In this document: positions 22,908-30,229 of the stretch, in pieces
Layout of the letters: every line of letters starts with the position of its first letter
Position numbering within the stretch: the first letter of the stretch is position 1
Assembly (NCBI RefSeq): GCF_015354245.1
Contig: NZ_JADKYZ010000017.1
Location: forward strand, 1 to 42,243
Reading direction: 5' to 3'
DNA from: Diaphorobacter caeni
GTDB taxonomy: Bacteria; Pseudomonadota; Gammaproteobacteria; Burkholderiales; Burkholderiaceae_C
Length of the DNA: 42,243 bases
Made by a program: the position numbers and the translations under genes
Notes under the pieces: model-generated
Database searches by the model: none
The model's input: the letters and a program-made list of their open reading frames with translations, nothing else
What the model was told of the DNA's origin: nothing

Positions 22908-23267
22908 TCAGCACCCCATCCGCATCTCAGCTTGGCGCTCAGCAGCAGAGATTCGCCGAAACTCAGTTTCCTCGCGCTGCTCGCGCAGGAACGCAACGTA
23001 GGCGCGGCGCTCCGCACGCGGCATGGCCGACCAGTCGGGCACCTTCACGCTGCCCCGACCGCCGCACTCCACGCATGGCACGTCGTAGTCGCCGCGCATG
23101 TAGCGCTGCTGCGCATTCATCTCGCCTTCGTTGTCCCAGTCATGGGCCATTTCCTGCCATTCAGAAGACGTGATGCCATTTGCGAACGCTGGGTGATCCA
23201 CCCTGCCCTCTCCACGACAGCAATCGCAGATTTGCCACTTTTTGTGGGGAGTGTTGAATGTTGTCAT
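22908..23267 (-). CDS. DnaJ-type zinc-finger-like protein, 119 aa
   Basis: Two CxxCxGxG-type motifs, CDCCRGEGRV and CVECGGRGSV, about 50 residues apart, as in the Cys-rich domain of DnaJ but with only two of the four repeats and no J domain. ATG 23267 follows AAGGGTGG. Likely a zinc-binding chaperone-like or nucleic-acid protein; role unknown. Confidence 0.7.
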   Translation of the reverse strand: MTTFNTPHKKWQICDCCRGEGRVDHPAFANGITSSEWQEMAHDWDNEGEMNAQQRYMRGDYDVPCVECGGRGSVKVPDWSAMPRAERRAYVAFLREQREETEFRRISAAERQAEMRMGC

Positions 23268-23279
23268 GGTGTCCACCCT

Positions 23280-23639
23280 TCAGTGCATTGCGCGAATCGT
23301 TGGAACCAACGGTTCAGCATCCTCTTCGCTCAGTCGGATGTGGGCACGTACCCAGCGCTTGAACTCATACTCACTCAGCGGATCATCCTTCGTGATGGTG
23401 TTGGAGTACCAGTGGCAGGAACCAAAGCCTTCAAGATGATCGAGCACAAAATCCGTGGTGATGAAGCACTCAGCACCTTCGATCAGACTTGGCTGGTGCT
23501 TGCGCATGAACGCCTCAGCCTTCTCGCTGCTGTGCGCAGCTACCAGATGCGTCTTCAGCTCACGGCGGTCATCTTCCAGCTTCTGCCACGCATAGACCGT
23601 GAAGATGGCTGGCTGGGATTCCTGTGCGGTGGTATTCAT
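23280..23639 (-). CDS. Hypothetical protein, 119 aa
   Basis: First gene after promoter P1. Soluble alpha/beta protein (KLEDDRRELKTHLVAAHSSE), acidic near the end. Unrecognised. It heads the long leftward operon, so its expression should follow the P1 operator. Confidence 0.65.
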   Translation of the reverse strand: MNTTAQESQPAIFTVYAWQKLEDDRRELKTHLVAAHSSEKAEAFMRKHQPSLIEGAECFITTDFVLDHLEGFGSCHWYSNTITKDDPLSEYEFKRWVRAHIRLSEEDAEPLVPTIRAMH

Positions 23640-23673
23640 GATTTCAGCTCAAAGAGTGATTCGATGGCTGAAT

Positions 23674-23701
23674 TATTTAGTGTACTTGTACACCATGTCA
23701 A
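23674..23701 (-). promoter_or_regulatory. Promoter P1 with palindromic operator
   Basis: TTGACA (23696-23701), 16-bp spacer, TAAATA (23674-23679). The spacer holds the perfect palindrome GTGTACTTGTACAC (23680-23693). It drives the operon beginning at 23639. Same architecture as P2 but with the operator arms changed from GTGTGC/GCACAC to GTGTAC/GTACAC. Confidence 0.85.
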
Positions 23702-23934
23702 GCATCTTTTCGCAAGGAACTGAAAACTTTCTCAGCATGGATCAAAAGTTCGTCCGTAAACCGGCGATGACGAGCAGTTCCAGGAGTGCAGAAATAGCTT
23801 TTCCATGCTGATTCAGACAAAGGACGGACCTTGATACCGCGATTGAAAAGCGCGAGCGCTGCGGGCTGCGTCAGGCCAGCGCCTGTCACAAGCTCGCGCA
23901 AGCGCTCATTGTTTACGTTATTTTTCGTGTTCAT
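23698..23934 (-). CDS. Putative HTH repressor 1, 78 aa
   Basis: Close paralogue of 14620-14856 (shared GLTQPAALALFN, KVRPLSES, YFCTPGTAR and HAEKVF blocks). The block LTQPAALALFNRGIKVRPLS reads as helix-turn-helix. The TAGAAT -10 box ends 7 bp before the ATG, so the message is probably leaderless. The ATG lies in GTGTACATGAACAC, a near-copy of the P1 operator. It probably represses itself and P1; DNA binding is inferred. Confidence 0.75.
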   Translation of the reverse strand: MNTKNNVNNERLRELVTGAGLTQPAALALFNRGIKVRPLSESAWKSYFCTPGTARHRRFTDELLIHAEKVFSSLRKDA

Positions 23935-23940
23935 GTACAC
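23927..23940 (-). promoter_or_regulatory. Operator over the start of repressor 1
   Basis: GTGTACATGAACAC, matching the P1 palindrome in its first half, overlapping the ATG of repressor 1. Confidence 0.65.
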
Positions 23941-23980
23941 CATTCTAATGAGGCTCAGCGTGAATTCGCGGAAATTGAAT

Positions 23981-24748
23981 TCACAGACCCAAAATGCGAC
24001 CGATATCGCTTTCAGTCCATGCATCTCTACTTCTGACAATCTGAGGCTTCAGATACCTGAGAAACCCTGCAAGGTCAGGAACTCGGTAAAAGGGCTCACC
24101 GGCAACAACGTATCCAACACTTCTCGGCCAAGTTTCATCCCAACCTTCGAACAGATTCGGCCAGGGCCTGTACCTGTACTGCTGTAGATAGGACAGGTAC
24201 AGAACCCACTTGGAGCCGTCCTGCAGCTCGTGGCAAAAGAAGGTGCTGCCAGGGTCGCGGTCGTCAGCCCAGAGTTGAGGCACTGCTGGCCTACGCATCC
24301 CGCCTTGGGCTGCGATTTTTGCCTGCATCATCGCGAGGCGGTGTCTCATGTTTTCAGCAACTTTCGCGTGCTCCTCGCGCTGTTTGGCAAGACTCTCCTG
24401 CCGCAACCGCTCACGTTCCTGCTCTTCATTGAATTCGTGTTTAAGCAGTTCAATGAACGCTTCAGTGTTCTCCAAAAGCTGCTTTCGCTCCTGTTCCGTC
24501 AGGCGTCGGCCACCGGCTGATGGGGAATAGTTGGGCATGTACTTCGGTCGGCCCAAGCTCCACTCATGGCCGTAAAGCGACTTGAAGCATTCACGCCCTA
24601 ACAGAGTGAATTGACCAGCACTGCGAACGACGAAAATCGCCGCGTAGGCCGAGTGCCCGCACCCTTCCCTCTGGCACCTTATTTTTTGGCTTTCCTGCAG
24701 GCTCAGAACAGCGTAGAGATACGCATCCCCACTGGATTGATCCGCCAT
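23981..24748 (-). CDS. Zinc-binding-like protein, paralogue of 30351-31064, 255 aa
   Basis: N-terminal block QKIRCQREGCGHSAYAAIFV then LLGRECF and an LYG..GRPKY stretch, probably a metal site (C-x4-C-G-H ... C). The middle is a charged coiled coil (NEEQERERLRQESLAKQREE), the C-terminus Trp-rich. Family unrecognised. The start ATG overlaps the stop of the integrase-like gene. Confidence 0.75.
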   Translation of the reverse strand: MADQSSGDAYLYAVLSLQESQKIRCQREGCGHSAYAAIFVVRSAGQFTLLGRECFKSLYGHEWSLGRPKYMPNYSPSAGGRRLTEQERKQLLENTEAFIELLKHEFNEEQERERLRQESLAKQREEHAKVAENMRHRLAMMQAKIAAQGGMRRPAVPQLWADDRDPGSTFFCHELQDGSKWVLYLSYLQQYRYRPWPNLFEGWDETWPRSVGYVVAGEPFYRVPDLAGFLRYLKPQIVRSRDAWTESDIGRILGL

Positions 24749-25407
24749 CACACGGCCCTCGCAACAATGTCAGCAAGCCGAACCGGATCACCCTCCACCA
24801 GTCGTTTGGTGGTGCTGACGCTCTTGTGGCCCAAGATCGCAGCGATATGCACCAAGTCACGCCCCTGGCGATGCTGCTTGACAGCAAAGGTCCGTCTCGC
24901 AGACTGGGCACTGCCACCCTCGATGCCCGCGTTTGAGTGGAGTTTTGTGATGTATGCACCAAGCGTGTTGCAGGAATAGCTCAGCACGCCCGATGGTAGC
25001 GATCTTCTGGTCAGCGCATAGGGTTGCCCTGCTTCGGTCAAGAAAATCGCTCCAGCGGGGTCTAGGCCACGATACGCTCCCTTCTTGACTGTGGCTCCGT
25101 GCTTCTGCTGCAACCGCCATTCGAGGTAGACATCAAGCGCAGCCACCACGCGCTTGTTTGACCAGTACAGGGGGCGCTCTTCGCCGTTGTGAGCTACATC
25201 CACGCGCACGGCACTTTCTCGCTTCACCGAACCATCAGCGTTCAAGTAGTTTGAGATGGTGATTGAGGCAAGCTCGGTGATCCCAAGCGCCGTGCCGTAC
25301 AGCGTGAGCAGCAGCGCTGTGTCGCGCTCCGGTACGCGGCTACATGCCGCCGTCGCCTTCAGCATGTGTTCAAGCTGCTTGTCCTCCACCACCTGCGGTT
25401 TTGCCAT
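24748..25407 (-). CDS. Degenerate tyrosine-recombinase-like protein, 219 aa
   Basis: The fold signature of a phage-integrase domain is clear: a TLYGTALGITELASI block, SARRTFAVKQHRQGRD, and AAILGHKSVSTTKRLVEGD. Key catalytic residues appear changed: the first Arg of the usual ALRIxEL is Gly, the H of HxxR is Ala, and the nucleophile Tyr position reads Leu or Val. The second Arg and the GH are kept. It probably binds DNA or is inactive rather than a working recombinase. ATG 25407 has a strong GGAGG site. Confidence 0.75.
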   Translation of the reverse strand: MAKPQVVEDKQLEHMLKATAACSRVPERDTALLLTLYGTALGITELASITISNYLNADGSVKRESAVRVDVAHNGEERPLYWSNKRVVAALDVYLEWRLQQKHGATVKKGAYRGLDPAGAIFLTEAGQPYALTRRSLPSGVLSYSCNTLGAYITKLHSNAGIEGGSAQSARRTFAVKQHRQGRDLVHIAAILGHKSVSTTKRLVEGDPVRLADIVARAV

Positions 25408-25551
25408 CTTGCAATTCCTCCACGACATTGAATTACAGAGATACTACCGCCAATTCCCCGGACAAAGAGGCCGCGCTGCTCAGCACAGTGCCAGATGAAG
25501 GAAAGTTGGATTCCAAAAGCTGTCAGAATTTCTCTTTTCACAGGAGAACAA

Positions 25552-25764
25552 ATGCAAGTCCAAGGCAAGAATATTTTTTTAACAGATAGCGAATGGAAGA
25601 CGGCGATCTCTTCGCCCATCTCGAAGGAGACAATGCGTGTTATTTGCCTTGCTGTTGTCAACAACGGCGGCGCAGTGATGGTGCTGATGAGCGATGACTC
25701 AAGCATCGCTAAACGCATGGACACAAGCGCCGAGGTGAATACATTCATCGACACCGGGCACTGA
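25552..25764 (+). CDS. Hypothetical protein, 70 aa
   Basis: The only rightward gene between 1.5 and 33 kb. ATG 25552 has a good CAGGAG site and gives MQVQGKNIFLTDSEWKTAIS. Alpha/beta composition, unrecognised. Divergent from the integrase-like gene. Confidence 0.6.
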   Translation: MQVQGKNIFLTDSEWKTAISSPISKETMRVICLAVVNNGGAVMVLMSDDSSIAKRMDTSAEVNTFIDTGH

Positions 25765-25793
25765 TCGGATATTTGGTTCAAGACCACCAAAAT

Positions 25794-25835
25794 AAAAAAA
25801 TAGCCCAGCCAATCCGAAGATTGAAACTGGGTTTT
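25794..25835 (-). terminator. Rho-independent terminator (family copy 4)
   Basis: CCCAG / CTGGG with an inner CAATC / GATTG pairing and a T-run, minus strand, after the 25850-26791 gene. Confidence 0.8.
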
Positions 25836-25849
25836 GGGGGTGTCAGGCT

Positions 25850-26791
25850 TTACATGCCTGGACTTGGACCGTCATCGGCAGTCTTCTGCTGGAATTGCTC
25901 CAGTAAGGGTGCTTTGTTCATCGCCCACCAGTCCGCAAGATGTTCAGTGCCGCGTGCCGTCACGATGTTGTCAAGATCACGTCTCGCTTGCTCAAACGCT
26001 TGCTGCTGCACTTTCTCAAGCGCTTCATCCGTCAGATCGAGTTCAATCACATCTTCGTCTTCATTGACGATGAATTCGAAGTCATCAGCCGACCACGCCT
26101 GCACTGACATTCCACGGCGCTGAAGTTCAGCGATCAACACATGCTCATCGAGCTTGGAAAGGTCGAGGGGAGTTTCCAACGTTGCAGCTTCCACGTTTCC
26201 GTTCAACTGCTCAAGCAAGGCTTTGGCATTGGCATACTCTGGAATGTCCTCTGGCTTCCACTCTGGTGAGTTGTTTTCCAGATCACGCTCGATGTATTGC
26301 GTCAACGCCAGCAACGATGCCTTCAGCTCGGTTTCAGTGCCCTGCAGCGATGGAGTCATCGTTGCACTTTCCACGTTTCCTTGGTGCGCCAGAAAACGCC
26401 CTTCAAACTCCTTCAGTTTCTCGGCAAAAAGTTCTGCTTGACCAGGCAGAACAAAATCGATCTCTACCTCGTCTTCAATCATGCCGTGAACGTTAGCCTT
26501 GGTTCCTGCCAGTGCTGCACGCACCTCTTGCAGATTCTGAGCCTTCAACCAAAACACTCTATCGTCAGTTTCGTCCAAAGAACCGTCGTACCCGAATGCC
26601 GTGACCTCAAAAATCTTCGTCCCGACGCTCAATGAAGATCCCACGTTTCCTTGCTGAAGCAATGAGTTTCGGAGACCTGCAACAGCCTGAACATCATCAC
26701 GAGTGAAGCCCGGATTCTCCTGCGCGATGCGGTGTTCCGTTGACTTGTAGTTCTCCACCTTTCCTTGTACGTTCCGTTGTTGAATTTCCAT
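25850..26791 (-). CDS. Hypothetical protein with internal repeats, 313 aa
   Basis: Contains a recurring NGNVEAAT / QGNVESAT / QGNVGSS motif, so it is probably built of repeated units, and an acidic C-terminal half. Start ATG 26791 (MEIQQRN) follows AAGGAGTG. Leader and terminator are of the cassette type. Function unknown. Confidence 0.75.
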   Translation of the reverse strand: MEIQQRNVQGKVENYKSTEHRIAQENPGFTRDDVQAVAGLRNSLLQQGNVGSSLSVGTKIFEVTAFGYDGSLDETDDRVFWLKAQNLQEVRAALAGTKANVHGMIEDEVEIDFVLPGQAELFAEKLKEFEGRFLAHQGNVESATMTPSLQGTETELKASLLALTQYIERDLENNSPEWKPEDIPEYANAKALLEQLNGNVEAATLETPLDLSKLDEHVLIAELQRRGMSVQAWSADDFEFIVNEDEDVIELDLTDEALEKVQQQAFEQARRDLDNIVTARGTEHLADWWAMNKAPLLEQFQQKTADDGPSPGM

Positions 26792-26868
26792 TTTGATCAC
26801 TCCTTGAATGTGCCCTCACCGGAATTGGCGGGTAGGCGGTCATGTGCAAGAAAGTCATCGGTTGCGCC
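26792..26868 (-). promoter_or_regulatory. Conserved cassette leader (copy 4)
   Basis: GGCGCAACCGATGAC, GCACATG, CCGCCAATTCCGG and CAAGGAGT in the standard order. The leader frame is one base out of register with the gene. No ACGT array lies beside it. Confidence 0.7.
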
Positions 26869-26892
26869 CTGCTCTACCAGCGACCGGCCATG

Positions 26893-26930
26893 AAAAAACC
26901 CAGTCGCATCCGAGGATGAAACTGGGTTTT
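26893..26930 (-). terminator. Rho-independent terminator (family copy 5)
   Basis: AACCCAGT / ACTGGGTT hairpin with CATCC / GGATG inner arm and T-run on the minus strand, after the 26973-27236 gene. Confidence 0.85.
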
Positions 26931-26972
26931 GGGGGTGGTCTGGCCGGATGGTCAGGCTTGCGCGATGACGAC

Positions 26973-27236
26973 TCAGCCGCCTAAACGAGCTGAGATGTCA
27001 CGTAACCATTTTTCTTGAGCTTCTGAGAGCTGCCTGTGCGTTGAGATGCAGGTTCTACACGACAGAATGAAGCTACGTTCACGCTCAGGAAGCCTTTCGT
27101 AGGCATCAAGGCACTTGTTGAGGTGTCCTTGTAACTCCGCGTCTTTCTTCGCTTGCTTCTCTTCGGCCTCTTCGCGTTCTCTCCGAACTTGCTCGCGGAA
27201 CACAGGGTCGTTCAATTTGTTGAAGTCGATTGGCAT
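26973..27236 (-). CDS. Coiled-coil hypothetical protein, 87 aa
   Basis: Highly charged N-terminal helix (REQVRREREEAEEKQAKKDA) and a Cys pair (SCRTC) in the middle. It starts 3 bp after the 27240-27572 gene, so both are on one message and translation may be coupled. Function unknown. Confidence 0.7.
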   Translation of the reverse strand: MPIDFNKLNDPVFREQVRREREEAEEKQAKKDAELQGHLNKCLDAYERLPERERSFILSCRTCISTHRQLSEAQEKWLRDISARLGG

Positions 27237-27239
27237 TGA

Positions 27240-27572
27240 TTACTCCTTTGCTTGCCGAACGAGTTCATCGTGTGCTTCATCACGCACAACAAACTCTTGG
27301 CCGGATCTCACACTCACTTCGGTCACGATGTACCCGATTGCGTCTTCCGAGTAGTGATTTCGGAAGACCACAAATCCGCCGTCCTCTTCTTCAATCGTCC
27401 AAATCCGTGCTGGAGTTTCGTTGAGAACCTTGCGAATGTACTCATCCTCAACACCGTAGGTTTCATACATCCAGCCGCAGAATGATGCTTTGTCGCTTTC
27501 AACCAAGTGATTGGCTTCAGGCTTGAACGTGGCTTCGAACTCTTCGATAGAGATGGTGGTCACTGATGACAT
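27240..27572 (-). CDS. Hypothetical protein, 110 aa
   Basis: MSSVTTISIEEFEATFKPEA start, alpha/beta composition with acidic patches. ATG 27572 after AAGGAG. Preceded by a cassette leader and ACGT array B, and followed by the 87-aa gene. Confidence 0.75.
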   Translation of the reverse strand: MSSVTTISIEEFEATFKPEANHLVESDKASFCGWMYETYGVEDEYIRKVLNETPARIWTIEEEDGGFVVFRNHYSEDAIGYIVTEVSVRSGQEFVVRDEAHDELVRQAKE

Positions 27573-27648
27573 TTGGGTTTCTCCTTGAATTTGCCCTCGC
27601 CGAAATTGGCGGGTAGGCGTGCATGTGCGCTATGTCATCTGTTGCGCC
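27573..27648 (-). promoter_or_regulatory. Conserved cassette leader (copy 5)
   Basis: GGCGCAACAGATGAC, GCACATG, CCGCCAATTTCGG and CAAGGAG before the 27240 gene. Array B lies 13 bp upstream. Confidence 0.7.
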
Positions 27649-27660
27649 GTCTGAGTGGAA

Positions 27661-27770
27661 AACGTTCTTTGACGTTATATGACGTTGATTGACGTCAATC
27701 GATACCGGCTCGTGTAAATGGACGTCATTGAACGTCAGATGAGCTCATGTGACGTGTATTGACGTTGAGG
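27661..27770. repeat. 10-bp periodic ACGT array B (11 units)
   Basis: Eleven 10-bp units in one register, eight with ACGT (AACGTTCTTT, GACGTTATAT, GACGTTGATT, GACGTCAATC, ...). Sits between the terminator of the 27857 gene and the leader of the 27240 gene. Confidence 0.9.
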
Positions 27771-27801
27771 CCATCCGCTCGTTGTGATGCGATCGCTCAT
27801 G

Positions 27802-27840
27802 AAAAAAGCCCAGCTCAACCGAAGTTGAAGCATGGGCTTT
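27802..27840 (-). terminator. Rho-independent terminator (family copy 6)
   Basis: AAGCCCA / TGGGCTT stem with a CTTCGG loop region and T-run on the minus strand, after the 27857-28480 gene. Confidence 0.8.
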
Positions 27841-27856
27841 GATTGAGCTGGGAAGC

Positions 27857-28480
27857 TCAGTTTGCGGGAACGCCAAGCAGCTCTTCGAGCGTCAGCATTT
27901 CGATCGTGAGTGATTCATCCTTATCGGGTTCATACTCGGAGTGCAGAAGCTTGATGGCTTCTTCTTCAGTGGGTTCATCAACGGACCAAAGGATGTACGT
28001 CGTTTGGCCGTAGTTGTGTCGATGAGTGATCGAGTACGGATTCTTGTGATCAAGACTTCGTGCATGCTGAAGATCGGCTAACGCCTTGCAGCGAACCGCT
28101 TGAGCCTGTGCGTTGATGCCATCGGCAATAGACTTGAGATGACGCATCCCAAGAACGTACTGCTCAAAGTCTTTGACGACCTCATCAACGATGTTCTTCA
28201 GATCGCTGTCTGTTGTTTGAGTCGACGACACAATGATCTGACTCTTGAAGTGAGCACAGTTCACCCTGTACAACCCATCCGGCAAGCGAGTCACGATGCA
28301 GCCGAAGCTGAAGCCATCGGGCTCATCACGACTGAAGTGGACCGAATGGATGCCGTCTCGTACCTGAAATGGCTCAGCTTGAAGTTGATGTGACGCCATC
28401 AACTCCAGAAACTCAGCTTCAGGAATGCGAACCACATTGAACCCTGTGTTAGCGCCCTGCTCCTTTGACTGTTGATTCAT
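27857..28480 (-). CDS. Hypothetical protein, 207 aa
   Basis: Unrecognised soluble protein with a possible helical middle (DSDLKNIVDEVVKDFEQYVL). Cassette leader, array C and a terminator flank it. AAGGAGT before ATG 28480; the leader frame ends with a TGA overlapping this ATG. Confidence 0.75.
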   Translation of the reverse strand: MNQQSKEQGANTGFNVVRIPEAEFLELMASHQLQAEPFQVRDGIHSVHFSRDEPDGFSFGCIVTRLPDGLYRVNCAHFKSQIIVSSTQTTDSDLKNIVDEVVKDFEQYVLGMRHLKSIADGINAQAQAVRCKALADLQHARSLDHKNPYSITHRHNYGQTTYILWSVDEPTEEEAIKLLHSEYEPDKDESLTIEMLTLEELLGVPAN

Positions 28481-28560
28481 TTCGAATACTCCTTGAAAGT
28501 TAAAAACCCGTGCCGGGATTGGCTTCGGGACAACATGTGCAAGGTGGTATCTGTTGCGTC
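28481..28560 (-). promoter_or_regulatory. Divergent cassette leader (copy 6)
   Basis: GACGCAACAGATACC and GCACATG retained; the hairpin is replaced by a different one, and CAAGGAGT is kept. The internal ATG opens a 19-codon frame that stops over the gene's ATG. Confidence 0.6.
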
Positions 28561-28575
28561 ACAGGAGGTCACCCG

Positions 28576-28655
28576 AACGTTCTTCGACACTGAATGACGT
28601 CATGTAACGTCAAATGACGTTCTTTAGAGTTAATGCACGTCGATGCACGTTTCAT
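28576..28655. repeat. 10-bp periodic ACGT array C (8 units)
   Basis: Eight units in 10-bp register: AACGTTCTTC, GACACTGAAT, GACGTCATGT, AACGTCAAAT, GACGTTCTTT, AGAGTTAATG, CACGTCGATG, CACGTTTCAT. Confidence 0.9.
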
Positions 28656-28664
28656 GCAAGCATG

Positions 28665-28704
28665 AAAAAACCCAGTCGCATCCGAGGATGTGAGCTGGGT
28701 TTTT
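28665..28704 (-). terminator. Rho-independent terminator (family copy 7)
   Basis: AACCCAG / CTGGGTT with an inner CATCC / GGATG arm, T-run on the minus strand, after the 28707-29615 gene. Confidence 0.85.
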
Positions 28705-28706
28705 GG

Positions 28707-29615
28707 TTAGAACGCAATCAACTGATCGGCCATAGAGGCGACAGGCGATTGCTTCGGTGCCGGAGCTGCAGGAGCTTTGACCACAGGTTGTGCCTGAGGA
28801 TCTGGGCTCGGGAGCTGAAAGCCTTTGCTATAGAGAGCAAAGGGATTCATCAACTGCTCACAGAGAGCATTCAGCAGCAGCACTTGCGATGGACCGATCG
28901 ATGGCGACTGGTCCAGTGTTTTGCAAACATCGGAGATAACCTCGTGCACGTTCTGAATCTTCGGAGACAGAAACGCAAACGAGCTCGCCTTGTCAGCAAT
29001 ACGAGCCAAGACCTGCAGGCCACGTTTGGTGTACTTTTCAGCAGCACCATCCATACCGGCATCCATCAAGGTTGCCTTGATTTCACGAAGTACCTGCATA
29101 GGCATGTCCGTGATTTCATCTTCGATAGAGGTGGTCTGCTCAAGATCATCGGCATTCAAGCGATACACAGCGAACAAGAACTTCGTTGAACGAAGGATGC
29201 TTTCACTTGTGGGTGCCAGGTCATAGATGGCCTGACGATTGCTTGGATTCCTGTCGGCAAATTCCCTCACGACGTTGCCGATCTTGTCAGCCAGCTCGGT
29301 CGTGTAGGCATACCAGTCTTCGCGATTCTTTTCCAAGATGGCACTGACTTCTGCGACTTTCTCGGGCGAGATGGCCCAAGCGCCCAGAGAGTCGATGCGG
29401 GTTCCGTAGTTGCGGCATACACGGCTGCAGTCAATCTTGATGCGATTGAATGGTCGCAGTGTCGCAGCATCCACACAGCGTTGCAGCACCTTTTCCATAC
29501 GACCTTCGCTTTCACTGCTGCCGAGGCCTGTGTCTCGGACGGCGGAGAAAGTGCGAGTCTGGAAAGTCACGAGGCTGCAGTTTTGCAGCAATTGTTCTGC
29601 GCTGACGGTTGTCAT
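28707..29615 (-). CDS. DUF3150-like hypothetical protein, 302 aa
   Basis: N-terminal LLQNCSLVTFQTRTFSAVRD resembles the start of DUF3150 proteins of plasmids and phages, which often sit near a CobS-like AAA+ ATPase. No such ATPase is in this window, so the assignment is tentative. The C-terminus is Pro/Ala-rich. It has a cassette leader, and its upstream region contains arrays D and E and a G-rich segment. Confidence 0.5.
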   Translation of the reverse strand: MTTVSAEQLLQNCSLVTFQTRTFSAVRDTGLGSSESEGRMEKVLQRCVDAATLRPFNRIKIDCSRVCRNYGTRIDSLGAWAISPEKVAEVSAILEKNREDWYAYTTELADKIGNVVREFADRNPSNRQAIYDLAPTSESILRSTKFLFAVYRLNADDLEQTTSIEDEITDMPMQVLREIKATLMDAGMDGAAEKYTKRGLQVLARIADKASSFAFLSPKIQNVHEVISDVCKTLDQSPSIGPSQVLLLNALCEQLMNPFALYSKGFQLPSPDPQAQPVVKAPAAPAPKQSPVASMADQLIAF

Positions 29616-29682
29616 GATGCGTTTCCCTTTTAAAGATGCCTCAATCGAGGCGGTTGATGTGCAAGGGGTCATCTGTTGCGCT
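29616..29682 (-). promoter_or_regulatory. Divergent cassette leader (copy 7)
   Basis: AGCGCAACAGATGACC and GCACAT are retained, but the conserved ATG is lost (ATC) and the Shine-Dalgarno is AAAAGGGAAA. The ATG inside the GATGAC element opens a frame in register with the gene. Confidence 0.55.
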
Positions 29683-29703
29683 GGGTGATATCCGTCATCG
29701 CAT

Positions 29704-29843
29704 CACGTTCATTGACGTTATTCGACGTTGATTAACGTCACTTAGCGTCATAGGGTATCTTTCGACGTAGACACACGTCATGCAGCGTGACTGCACGTCA
29801 ATACACGCCGGGAAACTTCAGATCACGTCTCGCGGCGTGCATG
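29704..29843. repeat. 10-bp periodic ACGT array D (14 units)
   Basis: Fourteen units in exact 10-bp register, nearly all with ACGT or GCGT cores (CACGTTCATT, GACGTTATTC, GACGTTGATT, AACGTCACTT, ...), upstream of the 28707 gene. Confidence 0.9.
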
Positions 29844-30046
29844 CAGGATCCGCACCGGCAGGGCAGCGGTGCCAGCAGCCTGCGACATGTGGCCGATGTG
29901 TGGGGCCGATGAGTGGGGCAGGGGCGTGGGGCAGGGGAGTGGGGCAACTGCAGCGTGGCCTGCGCACCGTGGCGTGTGCTGTGTGGCCGGTGCGTGGGGC
30001 CGGTAGTTTGTGGCTGGGAAATGTTTGGATGTTCGTCGAAGCCATT
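29844..30046. repeat. G-rich segment with quadruplex-forming runs
   Basis: 13-bp tandem-like GTGGGGC repeats on the + strand. Between 29902 and 29944 there are six GGGG runs; the last five are separated by only 2 to 3 bases, a strong G-quadruplex motif. It lies between ACGT arrays D and E. Its right half (CGCACCGTGGCG, GTGTGGCCGGT, TTTGTGGCTGGGA) is repeated at 32487-32535. No gene is seen here. Confidence 0.75.
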
Positions 30047-30106
30047 GACGTTAACTGACGTCATTCAACGTTCTTTAACGTCACAGAGCGTCAGGCCACG
30101 TCAGGC
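30047..30106. repeat. 10-bp periodic ACGT array E (6 units)
   Basis: GACGTTAACT, GACGTCATTC, AACGTTCTTT, AACGTCACAG, AGCGTCAGGC, CACGTCAGGC in exact 10-bp register. Confidence 0.9.
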
Positions 30107-30109
30107 ATG

Positions 30110-30146
30110 AAAAAACCCGCGACATACCGAAGCATGTGCGGGTTTT
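30110..30146 (-). terminator. Rho-independent terminator (family copy 8)
   Basis: AACCCGC / GCGGGTT stem with CATGCTTCGGTATG top and T-run on the minus strand. It ends the tiny unit at 30167-30253. Confidence 0.85.
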
Positions 30147-30166
30147 GGGGTGGAAGCTTGATGCTT

Positions 30167-30229
30167 CTACGCGGCAACAGTCTCGGGAAGTTGCCAGCCG
30201 GTCAGTTCCTGGAAGCGCTCATTGGTCAT
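30167..30229 (-). CDS. Tiny ORF in a minimal cassette, 20 aa
   Basis: MTNERFQELTGWQLPETVAA with an AAAGGG site, bounded by a GGCGCAACAGATGAC element upstream and a terminator downstream. It could encode a micro-protein, be the leftover C-terminus of a deleted cassette gene, or only mark a ~140-nt small RNA. Confidence 0.4.
   Translation of the reverse strand: MTNERFQELTGWQLPETVAA

Noticed and set aside
26843-26868. tRNA-like sequence GGTAGAGCAG around the cassette leaders
   Set aside because: It resembles a tRNA D-arm, but no acceptor stem, anticodon arm or T-loop follows in register; it is part of the repeated leader only.
29798-30110. Long open frames through the G-rich segment (both strands)
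   Set aside because: They arise from repeat-driven lack of stops, have no ribosome-binding site and overlap the ACGT arrays.
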